From: Lycium barbarum
Lineage: Eukaryota > Streptophyta > Magnoliopsida > Solanales > Solanaceae
DNA length: 64,000 nt
Assembly: GCF_019175385.1 (NCBI RefSeq)
Contig: NC_083344.1
Span: forward strand, 11,374,725-11,438,724
Reading direction: 5' to 3'
In this document: piece by piece, positions 1 through 11,968 of the stretch
Layout of the letters: each line of letters begins with the position of its first letter
How positions within the stretch are numbered: the stretch's first letter is position 1
Notes under the pieces: generated by a model
Seen by the model: the letters and a program-made list of their open reading frames with translations, nothing else
Told to the model about the DNA's origin: nothing
Database searches by the model: none
Position numbers and translations under genes: made by a program

Positions 1-530
1 TATGCTGTGCTTATTGATTTACTTGTGTGTGTGTGTGTGTGTTTTTTTTTTTTTTGTATTTTATCTCATCTTTGTTTGGGTTATTCACGATAACGTAGGA
101 TTAGAAAGGGGTAGATTTTATCGTTTAGGATTACCGCTCTGAATACTAAGTACTTATTTTCACCATATAGAGTGTATCATTCATATAATAATGTTTTAAA
201 CTTTGTTAGTTATAAGTTATCTTTTTTCTCAAAGCTATTTTCTTAAATTTTAGAACTTAGTTAATTAACCTAAGTTTGGACGGTAACTATGTTTAACGGA
301 TCTTAATGGATGCCTAAGACCTTCCCATTAGGATGTCTAGAACTCTTACCTAGAATCACACTAATTAAGTAGACCATTAACGGAGGTTTAGTTAGGCTTT
401 ACCTTAGTTAATAAATTAGGTGTCCTAATTCACCGTTAAACTAATTAGGTGGCGACTCCTTAAAATAAACAAATAGGGATCACCAATATGTTGTACTCCT
501 ACTTTAACCCGGTTTAAATGGGGTATAACA
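1..530 (+). mobile_element. 3' end of an LTR, same family as the 27576-47742 element
   Basis: The last roughly 290 bases match the 3' ends of the two long LTRs at 31905-32183 and 47465-47742, with scattered substitutions, and finish with the same ggggtataaca terminus at 530. The base after it does not start the primer binding site seen at 32187, so this is either the 3' LTR of an element lying left of the window or a solo LTR. The left end is off the window, so no target duplication can be tested. A short TG run followed by poly-T sits at about 27-55. Confidence 0.8.
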
Positions 531-976
531 GTTATTGTTGGTGGAGGAAGTAGCAACAAGGAAAGCAGTGGAGGATCTCCAGCCAATGGCCGAAGCTCAG
601 CCATAACAATTCGTCTGCTAAATCTCCATGGATGGGCCGAAAGAAGAGGAAAATCCTTCTTATGTGTTGCTGATCATGTGGTGTTGTTTATCTTATGAGT
701 GATGAAGAATAGTATTGATTATAGCAATATGATATTGTAGCATCATCTAAGAGCAAGAGAATAGATTGTTGGTGTAGAAACACCATTGATGAGAGTTGTG
801 GAGTTTCATGCCGACCAAGTGTTTGATAAAATGTTTCAGTATATTTCAGTGTATTAACAAACAGTATATCTAATTTTTTAGTATATTTCAGTGTATTATT
901 TTTTCCATTGATTATGTGTATTTCAATATATTTCAGTGTATTTCTGTTTATATTTAATTATTTTTGCCATTGATTA
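531..976. repeat. Spacer with an inverted LTR fragment and a tgtatttcag-type repeat
   Basis: No gene is visible. About 690-838 is similar in reverse complement to 2835-2990 inside the neighbouring solo LTR (the tcaaacacttggtgggcatg stretch), so it is a piece of the same LTR family in opposite orientation. From 835 to 976, and again from 3890 to about 3995, there are degenerate repeats built on tatttcagtgtatt and ttgccattgattatgtg. These two blocks were probably one array before the 977-3889 insertion. Confidence 0.55.
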
Positions 977-1930
977 TGTGAGGAATCCCCTTGTGGGTCC
1001 TACATACTGGGGTATTGTCTATGCCAGGGTACAGCCGGTTCGCACCTTGATCCCTCTTCACGCTGCAGCGCTACGGGGTATCGAACCCGGAACCTCAGGC
1101 ACCTTTACATTCCCACAAGGGAATCGCCTCTTACCAATTGAGCTGCTCAATTGGTAAGAGGCGATTCCCTTGTGGGAATGTAAAGGAGCCTGAGATTCCG
1201 GGTTCGATACCCCGTAGTGCTGCAGCGTGAAGAGGGATCAAGGTGCGAACCGGTTGTACCCTGGCATAGACAATACCCCAGTATGTAGGACCCACAAAAA
1301 GATTCCTCACAAAAAAGGCGCCCCGAACCATGGCTTGGACGTAGCACGGCACTCGATGCCTGACTGCATGTGATCGAGCGAACCACATGGCTTGCTGAAT
1401 CATCATAATACATAACATAAGCGGAATATAACGTGAATGCATGATGAGCCTTTATAAAAACGTAGTAAGTCATAATACTTAATAAAAATACTTGTTTAAA
1501 CATGAGTGCGGAAATAACATGAATGAGCCAAAATGGCTATACGACTCCGAATGTCTGACATGACATAACTGACTTGTCTAGTCTATGAAACCTCTATCAT
1601 GAGTCTGACTGGAAAACATACTTACTGGGACAAGGCCATCAGCATACCTTAGATGCATAACTAATCATAAACAAAAGTTAACTAAACCCCGAATGAGATG
1701 GGGCTCACCAATAAGCTGGTACGTGCAGATCCTAATGAGCGGAGGCGTCGTCCTGTAAGTTCGTACCTGCATCGTGAAATGCAGGCCCCCGGGCAATAAA
1801 AGGGGACGTCAGCACATTGAATGTACTGGTATGTAAAACAACTGAAAGAAATAACATGGGACATGGAATAACATGATAAGAACTGAAACTGAAAACCTGG
1901 ACATGAACATGAACATGAGCATGAGCATGA

Positions 1931-2001
<71 letters not shown>

Positions 2002-2387
2002 CATAAGTAAAACATGATAAGTAGGGAGAGCAATAACTTATAACTGATCCATGGTCTGGTGCTTGCGTCCCGCCAGCAGAACACTCAGTCCTTGCCGGGG
2101 TACATGAGATTTGATAAAATATGAAAAGATCCAGTCATTATGAGAGATCGTCCGGGACATGGGTGGAGCGATCCTCATCCTACGGTGGCTACGTAGTTTC
2201 AGGCTATCTGAAGCCCTCCTCGGTAATTAATGCAACTCCCAAAACATGAACATGTAAAATAGTGGCACTTGCTTGCTTGTACATAGTGTTCATGAATCAT
2301 AACTTGCTTGTACATGGTTTTCATGAGATAACTTGTCATAGTCTTGCAAAACATATTTTTGGTTCATGAGTAATAACAATAGTTCGT

Positions 2388-2433
<46 letters not shown>

Positions 2434-3889
2434 TTGACTTGAAAACATGCTTGTAACTTGCTGGATGAAATCATAAAGTTTCATATAAACATAATGAGAA
2501 CACATGAGGAAGAATTCATGATTCATGGATTAAGCTAGGATTCCTAATAACCGTAATGGAAGATTAGGAATACAATAACGAATATAGATACAAAATTCAT
2601 GTACATAAATACGGGCTACCAATATGTTGGGTTTAATGCCTTAGGATTTGAACTTCATGGATTTTAAGAAACGGATCATGGGGAAGAACGTAGAGATTCC
2701 CACATGTGGATGGAAGTTCTACATACCTTGACTTCCTGCTTTTGAGCGTATCACAATGTCTTTCAATCCCTTCAACTTTAATCTATAACAATACAGGTCT
2801 TAGGGATTCTATATTAGCAACAATATTCATGCTTTGATCATCTAAGCATTTTATCAAACACTTGGTGGGCATGAAGCTCCACAACCTTCATTAATGGTGT
2901 TTTCTTCACTCAATCCCCATTCTATTACTTCTAGTTGATTCTACAATCTCAATTAGATGTAATTAACATCATTCTTCATCACCCACATGAATACAACAAT
3001 CCCAAGTCAACAATCCAAAAACTCTAGCATAGTTCATATAATTCTCTTTATCAAACTCATTTGCTATTCTCCCAAGAACTCATCAATTCACAACTATAAA
3101 TGTTTAGAGAGTAGAAACATTACCTTTTTGAAGTCCAATCCTCTTGAATTCGGGTTCTAGGGTTTCCACATCCAACAATAATGTTCCAATCCTAACTCTA
3201 TGGATTAGAAGAGTTTACTCAAGTTAGAAAGGGATTAAGGACTTGAATTCAACCTAGAATCATAATAAAACTTACCTTGGAAGTTCTTGAAGTTTAGGAC
3301 TTGTTCTCTCTAAATTTGGGGTGAGTTTTCGTGAATGGGGTGTTGGGGAAATAAACCCCAAATCCCAAATATAACAAAAAAACGCGTAAACTCGACTTTT
3401 GACCCGAAATCGACCTGTTTCGCAATGGGTCCGCGATGCGGGTGCATCGCGCAACAGTTTGCAGCTAAAAACTCAGAGTTGCGCGATCGGTCCGCGAAGC
3501 GGGGACATCGCGCGCTCTCTCACGCGCCCCGAGAAGCGACGGGTGTCGGTTCTACACAGTGTTCGGTAAAATAGGCATAACTTCTTGTACATAGCTCTGT
3601 TCACGACCCATAATATACAGTTGGAAATCTATTTCAAAGGGTTACAACTTTCATCAAGGAAGTTTTCCCAAATTACAAATTAATAAAGGGTTTATGGTCG
3701 TAGGAAGTAAGACCTTCTACAAACTCACTTGCAAACATGCCCCGTAGAGTGGCTTCCTACTTTTCTTTGCCCAAAGACATTTCTTATGACTTAATTGGTT
3801 TTCAAAACACTTCCTATAACCCTCATATTGGTTCCATTATATTATCATCTTATGAGTCAAACTTTCGCCCGAAGCTACGAGGTGTTACA
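977..3889 (-). mobile_element. Solo LTR-like insertion, minus strand, flanked by GATTA
   Basis: On the minus strand the element starts TGTAACACCTCG at 3889. The 5-bp word GATTA lies directly outside both ends (972-976 and 3890-3894), as expected for an LTR-type target duplication. No gag or pol coding is present. Near 1745-1810 it carries a module with a run of G followed by ctgcattt and gcaggtacg; similar modules occur in the solo LTRs at 25249 and 35379, which places all three in one broad family. I infer a Ty3 Tekay/Del-like group. The 3' end lacks the expected tgaca terminus and is occupied by the 978-1310 palindrome. AT microsatellites lie at 1935-1999 and 2392-2431. Confidence 0.6.
978..1310. 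repeat. 333-bp near-perfect palindrome of two head-to-head tRNA-derived SINE-like units
   Basis: The arms 978-1143 and 1145-1310 are reverse complements around base 1144 with only a few mismatches (for example cccc against tttt near 988). Each arm, read outward from the centre, has a tRNA-like start (gctcaattggtaagagg, resembling an A box) and about 50 bases later ggttcgataccc, a good match to the Pol III B box. The unit therefore looks like a tRNA-derived SINE, or a fragment of one, present twice head to head. Open frames across it are artefacts of the repeat. Confidence 0.7.
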
Positions 3890-4855
3890 GATTACGTGTA
3901 TTTCACTGTGTTTTATCTAATTTCAGTATATTTCAGTGTATTATTTTTGCCATTGATTATGTGTATTTCAATATATTTCAGCATATTTCTGTTTGGAATG
4001 GAGTAATAGGGGTAGAGAAAGACGTGCGCTGTTATTGAACATCAACCGTTATGCGTGAAATATGATTGATTTAATTTGACTTACCATTTAAAAAGAAAAG
4101 GAAGAATCTGTTAAAAAAATATAGCCTATTTTTACTCAACCCGATTTTGTATTTGTGTATTTCAAGACAATAAAATACCCACATTTTAACATAAAAACTA
4201 GCTACTCTTCGTAATTAACAATTTTACAGTTATATCTTGTTAGAAGCTATTAAAAGGTAGCTATTTATGTATGTTTTACTATTATTTTTAGTTTTCTCAC
4301 CCGGTGTTCGGTATTTGTATTGGATCCCGACTAAATCTAGATTCGCACCAAAAAGTCCCACATTGAGAGATAAAATGCTCCTAATAATGGCGACTTCGTA
4401 CCGTGGGGACTTAAACCCGATCCCACTGCTAAGTACGTAGACATCCGAATTTTACTTATTTAAGATGTGCCTCTAGGAGACTAGCTCAAACCATAGTCTT
4501 CAAATCATAAGATTCGTTAAGAGTTTTTTTGGCGGCAATTCACCCTAAACGTTAGCTCCTAGTGCATATTCCCTTGAATAAGCATCTCAAATATTTCATA
4601 AATTCAAAAGAGATTAAGAATCAAGAAGACATCTTGAATATCACATAAGCTCATGAAATATTTTTATTCACAAAGAGATCAAGTTAAGATGCGTTCTTTC
4701 TCAATAAACTGAAAATATCAAGTGCTACCCGATGTTCTTGATGATCAAAATACTTCACAAAGAGGTCTACATCATCCTACGTGATACGCTATTAACAGTC
4801 CTCGAATCGCGGAAAAAAATTAGAAGAGAAGAATAAAGCGATACACAAAATGACA
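3890..4855. other. Intergenic, no gene recognised
   Basis: The first 100 bases continue the tatttcagtgtatt repeats. After that the sequence is ordinary AT-rich spacer with no long frame, RNA gene or clear element end that I can support. A phrase around 4350-4371 (agtcccacattgagagat) is of a kind often seen at retroelement edges, but no boundaries were found. Confidence 0.4.
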
Positions 4856-4864
4856 AAATTATTA

Positions 4865-6045
4865 CGAAAAAGGGCCAAATATACCCCTGTACTATGAGAA
4901 AAGGGTCAAATATACCCCTCGTTATATTTTGGGGTCAAATATACCCTTGTCGTTATACTTTGTGGCTAAATATACCCCTCATCCGTTAAAGTTGTCTGTG
5001 GTGGACATCTGATCCTACGTGACAGCCACGTGGCATGCCATCTCAACACCCCCTAACCCATTTTACCCCTCCCCTTCTTCCACCACCATTGCCACCATCA
5101 CCGCCCCACGACCATCTCTTTTTCTGGACATAACCAAAATCGAATATCAATTTAACATATCAGCCCCAAAATCATACTAATTCTGCTTACCGAACATATA
5201 ATGGAGAAAAGACCATACTTCTTGAGGGGAACTCCAGGAGAAACAACTACTATATCTGCCTCTTTCAGAAGCTTATCAAAATTACCAAACACTGTCTTCA
5301 AATCAAATCTTTCTGATCCAACAAACCATTTAGCTGCATAAAATCATGGACATCTTTTTTACAAACATCAAAATTAAATTATCCTAAAAATTGTACTAAC
5401 CATAAATGGTACCTTAAATGTTGATCCCTAATTCTCATTTTGATCAAAGGCTATAACAGAAGCCCCCCTAGCAAAGAGCAAGCTTTGTAGCAGCTGACCC
5501 TGATTTTCCAAGGCCAACTATCTGTAACCCAAAAAAATGTTAGAGAATGAGCTAATGGAAGGAAGTAAAATTGTGAAAATCAAAAGAAATGGCATATATG
5601 TAAAAGTAGTTACAGCAACTGTTTGACCCTTAAGGTCTAGTTGAGGAAAGCAGGATTGAATATTTGTAAGTGAGGTAGCATTCTTGGCGCTCATCTCTAG
5701 TGCTCAGTGCTCTCTCTTAAGCTTGAAGCTTTGAGAGTTGGCGGGATTAGGGATTCCGAGGAAAAACGTATGTATGTGGTGGCGGTAATGGTGGCAATGG
5801 CGGTGGAGGGGAAGGAAATTTTAGTGGTGGAAAAACAAAGAGAGGAGAGGAGTAACATGGGTTATGGGGTGTTGAGGTGGCATGCCACGTGACATCCACC
5901 TCATCAAATGTGTGACAATCACATAGGATCGAATGTCCACTATGAACAACTTTAAAGGATGAGGGGTATATTTGGCTCAAAAGTATAACGAGATGTATAT
6001 TTGACTCTTTTCTCATAGTTCAGGGGTATATCTGGCCCTTTTCCG
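4865..6045 (-). mobile_element. Pack-MULE-like element with long terminal inverted repeats and 9-bp target duplication
   Basis: The 9-bp word aaattatta flanks both ends (4856-4864 and 6046-6054), which is diagnostic of Mutator-like transposons. The ends are inverted repeats of roughly 240-270 bp starting cgaaaaagggcc / cggaaaagggcc and containing repeated aaatataccccT-type phrases. No transposase is present, so it is non-autonomous. The interior carries spliced-gene fragments on the minus strand (see 5191-5694). A small plus-strand frame at 5707-5892 falls mostly in the right inverted repeat and is not considered a gene. Confidence 0.85.
5191..5694 (-). pseudogene. Captured MurD-like ligase gene fragment (three exons)
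   Basis: Read on the minus strand there are three exon-like blocks: 5614-5694 (27 codons from an ATG), 5413-5521 and 5191-5333. Each boundary has a GT donor or AG acceptor in the right place. Block 2 opens with a Rossmann-type nucleotide-binding motif, IVGLGKSGSAATKL. Block 3 ends with ADIVVVSPGVPL, which matches the motif following the N-terminal domain of UDP-N-acetylmuramoylalanine-glutamate ligases. Block 2 is broken by an internal TAG and a frame change about 16 codons in. Only the N-terminal part is present, so no activity is expected. The family name rests on motif recall, not a search. Confidence 0.6.
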
Positions 6046-6753
6046 AAATTATTATCACAATCTTAATAAATAAAATCACTTCTTTTTATTGTACTTTACT
6101 TTTTATACTTATGACAACTTGTTGCAGATAAATTTTGTCATATCCGGTGGGACCAAATCTCCCCTTCATCTCTTCTTTTACAAATTCTATCAGCAAAATC
6201 TAGAGTCAATTGAAATTATGAGTAATTCAAGAAAAAATTATCAACATTGCATGTAACGATATCTATGTTAATCATATCAACAAAAAAAATCAAATCTTCG
6301 ATAATGGAGGCAATCTTTAGGCACATATTTCCCATTTAGAAATATGGAAGCCAACTACTGTTTAATCTTTTCAAATTTTTTTTGTGTAAGAAATTCTAGA
6401 AAGTAAGAGGATTTCTCTCCTTAAAGTAAGTCAAGGGAAAGAAGAAAACCTTCCCTTATCCTTTCCTGGAGAAAAATCACAACAGTAAAACCAATAATAA
6501 TGTGGAGCCGTATGAACAGAACCTTTAGCTATTGGGTTCATGCACTTCAAAGATTGAACAATTCTAGAACAATTTATTTGTACTACATCTTTTTAGTAGA
6601 TCACAAATGACTGGACCATGACCTCATCAAACCTATGGCATCAATGACAACACAGCCCTTTTTAAAATTTCGTTCTGATAAATGTAATAATTTGTGATGT
6701 AATGGTTCAATTGCTAAATGAATCCTTAAAGATTGCACGCACTCTAGACTTTA
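6046..6753. other. Intergenic AT-rich spacer
   Basis: No coding frame, RNA gene or repeat boundary could be supported here. It separates the MULE from a run of MITEs. Confidence 0.5.
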
Positions 6754-6998
6754 CTCCCTGCGCTCCAAAATAAATATTGTTTTAGCTCTTTTTCACGTCA
6801 GAAAAATAAGAAATAAAAGTATTATTTAATAAGTTACCTCTATTTATTAAATGTTTTTTTAGAATTAAGCACCAAGTAATAGTTCTTTAATATAAGGAAG
6901 TTGAAAATAATTACTACTAGTTAATGTGTTGGATTTCTAAAGCAACAATTATTTTAAATCTTGTTTGGTAAAACAACACTATTTTAGGACAGGGGGAG
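6754..6998. mobile_element. Stowaway-like MITE
   Basis: The ends are inverted (ctccctgcgctcc at the left, the complement of ctccccctgtcc at the right) and continue pairing inward through a shared tgttttagc/tgttttacc region. TA flanks both sides (6752-6753 and 6999-7000). The size of about 245 bp, the ctccct-type termini and the TA duplication fit Stowaway/Tc1-mariner-derived MITEs. Confidence 0.65.
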
Positions 6999-7528
6999 TA
7001 CAATATAACTCATTGTAAATTCTCACTGTTCATGGATAATGAGTAATTTATGATTATTCCCTGAAAAACATTTATATGTTTTACAGTAGAGGTCATTATA
7101 TGTTTATAAAGTATATAAAACACATAGGAATTGTTTTTTAACCATAGAAGTACACACTGAAAATAAAATTATGTGAATGCCAAGTATTGGTTTGAGCAGT
7201 ATATATTTTTTAATTTCCCTATATTATCCTATTCCATGGGATATGGGACCATTTTCGACGCGGCATCGCACGGTGACCTATTCGAATTTTTTAATTATGA
7301 TCCAATGTGAACAGATCTCAATGATGTGATGTGTTTACTGGGTCCAAATTGTAAAAGTTGTTCTTTGGATTCGCAAACAACATCAACTCAGATACAGAAT
7401 GTACCAAAAAGAACAAAATTAAATTAATTCAGACCCCTTTTCAGAAGATATCATAGAAAATAACACGTTGAGACAACAAATTTTTGGACTTGGCCGGAAT
7501 ATTAAATATACACACTTTTAATATGGTA
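6999..7528. other. Intergenic AT-rich spacer
   Basis: Nothing identifiable beyond AT-rich sequence between two MITEs. Confidence 0.4.
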
Positions 7529-7792
7529 ACTCCCTCCGTCCTAAATTAGTGATTATATTTTAGTTCTGACGTCAAATTACATAAATTTTTATCAATATTT
7601 AAGATTTAAGAATATGTTTTTTCATTAAATTATTATGAGAAAAGTTACAATTTGTAATATTTTTTGCATAGTATTTGAATTTTTAATTTTAATTGTAAAA
7701 TATTCAATTAATCTAATCCAATTTAACTTCGAAGATTAATCAAATTAACTCTCAAAAAGTAAAACATGACAACTAATCAGAGACGGAGGGAC
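7529..7792. mobile_element. Stowaway-like MITE
   Basis: Inverted ends: actccctccgtcc at 7529 and its near-complement ggacggaggga-type end by 7792, with the subterminal attagtgattat pairing loosely with aactaatcag. The ctccctccgtcc terminus is characteristic of plant Stowaway MITEs. The flanking TA duplication is clear only at the left. Confidence 0.65.
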
Positions 7793-7850
7793 TTGAAATT
7801 AATTGTGTTCAACTAAGTTAGCATGATTTTTTTTTCCAAAAAGTTTTATA

Positions 7851-8085
7851 CTCCCTCGGAATAAAAAAGAATGTTCACTTAGTCTTTATTTTTTGGTTAA
7901 AAAAGAGTGTCCACTTACCAAATCAAAAAACAATTAACCTTGCTTTTCCAGATTACCCTTATTAAGTGTTAAGTGATCAAATCTCAACTTATTTAATTAT
8001 GGACATTTTAGTCGAATAATCTATTTTTATCTAGGAATTAGGAGTGCAAATGGCTAAATGGACCCTCTTTTTGATTTGGAGGGAG
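7851..8085. mobile_element. Stowaway-like MITE with TA duplication
   Basis: Termini ctccctcgg and the complement of ctccctccaa are inverted and flanked by TA on both sides (7849-7850 and 8086-8087). Subterminal aaaaagaatgttcact pairs loosely with the right side. No coding capacity. Confidence 0.7.
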
Positions 8086-8556
8086 TAACAAATTACTACA
8101 TTTTTATATGTAGCTTCCTTTTTCCTATAATAATCTTTCTATGTGACATTAACATTATGTGCAGACACCAAACCGGGACTGTCCTGGCACCATATTAGAC
8201 CGGAAGCGTAAAATCTCTTTAAAATCGTTCATTTATTTCTTACTAGGAAATTAATCATAGAATACATCAATATTTTACTAATTATAATATAGATAGAAAA
8301 GGTAGAACTGCCTTTTATAAATGGATTATATTGTAAAGGTAATGTGTATTTCTTAATCAATCATCTACAGTTAGGCCATTCTATAAAAGTTTCGGTTGTT
8401 CTGATTTTTCGACTTTTATAACAATTGGTTGTTATATATCTATAACAACATTTGTCATTTAAATATTATTCGGCTGTTATAGGAAAAAATTATCCAAAAA
8501 ATATTTTCTTTTCATTTCTTAATGTTATAAGAAGATACAAAAATTATTTAAATTTA

Positions 8557-8992
8557 AAATCTCAAATATATGCATAGTTCACTAATTAATAATTAAAAAT
8601 AGTTCAAAACTGAAATTTTGAAAAAATAATACTAATCATACACTTTATATTAAACAGAAAAGTGGTGTATAATAGAGTAGTACTGTAAATTTACTCCTAT
8701 TTAAGAAACGAAAAAAAGTAAGAAACAACTGTTAAAGATAATAACTTTTTTTTTTTCAAAATGTAAGTACTTTACTAATAAAAATCTCAAATATATGCAT
8801 ACTTCACTAATTAATAATTAAAAATAGTTCAAAACTGAAATTTTGAAAAAATACTATTAATCATACACTTTATATTAAACAGAAAAGTGTTGTATAATCG
8901 AGTGCTATAAATTTACTCCTATTTAAGAAACGAAAAAACAGTAAGAAACAACTGTAGAAGATAAAAAAAAATGTAATTATTGTACTAATAAA
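8557..8992 (+). repeat. Tandem duplication, two units of about 220 bp
   Basis: Unit 1 (about 8557-8780) and unit 2 (about 8781-8992) share the same order of phrases: ctcaaatatatgcat, actaattaataattaaaaat, catactttatattaaacag-type, tttactcctatttaag and aagaaacaactgt. They differ by small indels and substitutions. Neither unit codes for protein. Confidence 0.8.
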
Positions 8993-9690
8993 AACTTCTA
9001 AGAATATAGCTTCAACCACTATTTCTCTCATAACTCACCCTGCAAAACCCACTATCAGTCGTTATTGAAATAAGGAAATAGGGTACAAATCACTACTTTT
9101 TTTCTAGAAAGATAAAAAAGCAATATTTTATATCCTCTCATAGTCCAAAAATAGGAATGGTGCAGCAACAAAGAGCACCATTTTCTCGATCATCTCTTCC
9201 TTGCTCATAATTTTTCAATACACCAAAACAACATATAGTCAATGGACCAAATATGTAATATAAAATCTCGAAATACTAATTTAGAAAACAAACAATTACC
9301 ACTGACTTTATTACGTAAAAAACAGTCAGGGATATTAGTAGACATATTGTGGCTTTTAAATACAATAATTGAGCAAAATATGAAGGTAAAAATACAATGA
9401 GAAAGCAAAGGGACGTGCTGATGAGGGTTGTTGAAGAGCTTTTAAGACCTAATCAATGTGAAATAAACTATTCAACATTAAATGGATAAAATGAGTGAGT
9501 TTGAAGAAAAATATGGAAAAATAGAGAAAAAGCCAAAAAAATGAGAAAAAAGATAAATAGGAATGGAGGCCATAGAAAGGTGCCACATCACCTTGTCTAT
9601 GTCTAGCTTTATATTATATATAGATTCCAATTCACGCGCTCAATATAAAAGACATTTGAGAAAGAAGGAAATGCATGTACAAAACATGAT
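8993..9690. other. Intergenic AT-rich spacer
   Basis: No gene or repeat boundary recognised. The minus-strand frame at 9205-9408 has no recognisable domain and biased AT composition. Confidence 0.4.
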
Positions 9691-9699
9691 AATTACAAT

Positions 9700-10330
9700 G
9701 AAGAAAGGATTTTAGATTGTTGAAAGAAGAACCCTAAGGCCAGAGTGAGAAGAGTTATGATCCGATAGCTCGGAAAAATCAAATTCATACTTGAATCCCA
9801 CTAGCTCACCGAAAACTAGGCCTTTCATCCCTGTTTTTCTAATCGGACTCAGAGGGAGGCTTGTGATGCAACAATTCTTCCCAGTATGGAATGAGTAAAG
9901 AATCAAGCTACAAGTCTCGATCCATACGAAAGGCACTGGTTTTTTTTCTTTCTTTCGATTTCATTGATAACAGAAAAGACTTGACTCTAAAAGGGCGCTA
10001 GCGCTTGACTAATAAGATATCAAAGGGGCCTGAAAAAACGTAATACTCCATTCATTTCCAATACTGATCGTGAAACACCATGAGCGTACTACAGCTTGCG
10101 TGGAAGGCTAGGGTGGTTTTTAGAAAGCGAAATTTTTTCTCAAGTTTAGCTTCGCATAACACTAACATTCTTTTCTCAAGTTTAGCTTCGCATAACACTA
10201 AACATTCTTTTTTGGTTTAAGTTGTAAAGTTTGGAGAATAGTTCAGGAATCAAACGAATTAATGGAGCTCCTTTCATTTCCTTTTTCCTCCTTTTAAGTA
10301 AGTAATAGCTAAGCAGCTTTATTTTTTTGA
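9700..10330. other. Patch of organelle-like composition, possible nuclear mitochondrial insertion
   Basis: From about 9710 the base composition rises clearly above the AT-rich flanks and the text resembles plant mitochondrial spacer (for example agggcgctagcgcttgac near 9990). A 74-codon minus-strand frame (9712-9936) has no domain I recognise. A tandem repeat with a 37-38-bp unit containing caagtttagcttcgcataac occupies about 10137-10211. I cannot confirm an organelle origin without a search. Confidence 0.3.
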
Positions 10331-11968
10331 AGGCTTGATCTGAGTTTGTCTTGAAGTGTTCAAAGAAGAGCTCCAATGGTAGGAAAAGCTGAAAATATGT
10401 ATTTTGGCATAGCCCTCATTATGTTCCTTTATACAAATAAATAAATAAATAAAATTCAAAATGAAATATCTACTCCCTACGGTCACTCCTGCCTCGTTGG
10501 TCGTTGCCATATCCATGGCTGAAACATGAAAGGGCTATTTTATTTTATTTTTGGCATGGGTTAGCTATGTCCAGATTCATAAAGACCTAGCCACCTATTT
10601 CAGTTTTTTCAATAACCAGGCTACACGTAACTCAGCACACTCATGAAACAATAATTACTACTACGCCTCAGCCCCAAACAAATTGAAATCGAGTATATGA
10701 ATTTTCACTTACCTTGTTTATACATTTAAGCTCACCAGGGCTGTCACAGGATTAGATCATATGTTCCTCCTTTAGAACCTCTAAAGACGACAATAAAAGG
10801 CGCAAAATCAAATTCCCGGCCATCCTTCAACTTGGGGAACTCACAGAAAACATTAAAGACCAAAAATACAGATCAATGGAGACAAGTTGTAATAAAATGC
10901 CTTAGTCTCAATTTAGATACAGACCAAAAATTCAGGCCATCCTTCATAAAGGATATAGGGAGAATAAGCACTTCAATAAAGAATGAAACATTTATCTTTA
11001 TCTGGTCAGTGCACTAGTAGTCTTGTCCACCTCATAGTTGGAACATGAACTTCGTTGGCAAAATAATTAGACGAACGAGCAAAACAAAAAACAGATTTTA
11101 ACTTACTACCTCTTCCCAATTTACCCGCAAACAAGCTACAACATTATTCCTCTCGACAAAAATGAGCTGTCTTCAGTATCTTTTTTCTAGTGTGTGAATA
11201 TGACCTGATTCTCCACCCACATCCAAGAACACTGACTGGAGAATCACCTGCCGATTCAGTCAATCATGATGCTCTATCTAAACCACCATGTTGAGCCTCG
11301 ATCTCAGCTTTCAACTGGCAAAATCATATTCATAAACCAAAAGGCAGGAATCAATGATTATGAAAACACATATTAAACACGAATTACTTGTCAAAATGTC
11401 AAAAAGCAATAATTCTGGGCCACATATGCCAGTAGTAGGAAGCAGGAGGAGTGATTTAATTTTTCAAAACTAAAATCAAATATTTAAACATGGTTCCAGG
11501 AACTATATTCTAAGTGGAGAGCAGATCATTAAAAATCTTTCTTAGTTTGATATTGGCTACTTCAATACAGCATTGGGAAGGAAATTGCACGATACAAGTA
11601 TTCATCAAGATTCAAGACCATTGAATATACTGCAGCACTGGCTGATTTTTGTCACCTAAACTGTTCTTGCAACCTTACACTTACTTTGGTGACAAGTATA
11701 CCAAAGGAAAGTTGGTAGACTTAGGAAGTACTAACCTGTTGGTTTCTGGATACCCTATTTTAGAGGGTTTGTTCCTACACCAATCTGAAAGCCAACTTCA
11801 TGCAGACGGCGTGAATCAACATCGCCTTTCAGAGAGCAAGACTGTCGTGATTCCTCACGTCTACTTAGCCATTTGAACATCTTAAGAGCAAATCAGTTAA
11901 GTCACATGGTCATTCTGATTCATTGATTCTTTAAAGCTACTCAGCCCAAAAGAACCTCTGATCCACAA
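10331..11968. other. Spacer and probable 3' untranslated region of the NOT4 gene
   Basis: Downstream of the NOT4 stop on the minus strand. The part next to 11968 should hold the 3' UTR, but no poly-A signal could be chosen with confidence. The small frames at 10832-11017 and 11649-11876 on the plus strand show no recognisable domain. Confidence 0.4.

Noticed and set aside
936..1503. Frames of 73-118 codons on both strands
   Set aside because: They arise from the SINE-like palindrome; both arms give the same peptide.
1732..2526. Frames rich in Tyr-Ile repeats
   Set aside because: Translation of TA microsatellites in the solo LTR.
5707..5892. 61-codon plus-strand frame in the MULE
   Set aside because: Overlaps the right inverted repeat and runs opposite to the captured gene.
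11649..11876. 75-codon plus-strand frame
   Set aside because: No domain; lies antisense to the expected NOT4 3' UTR.
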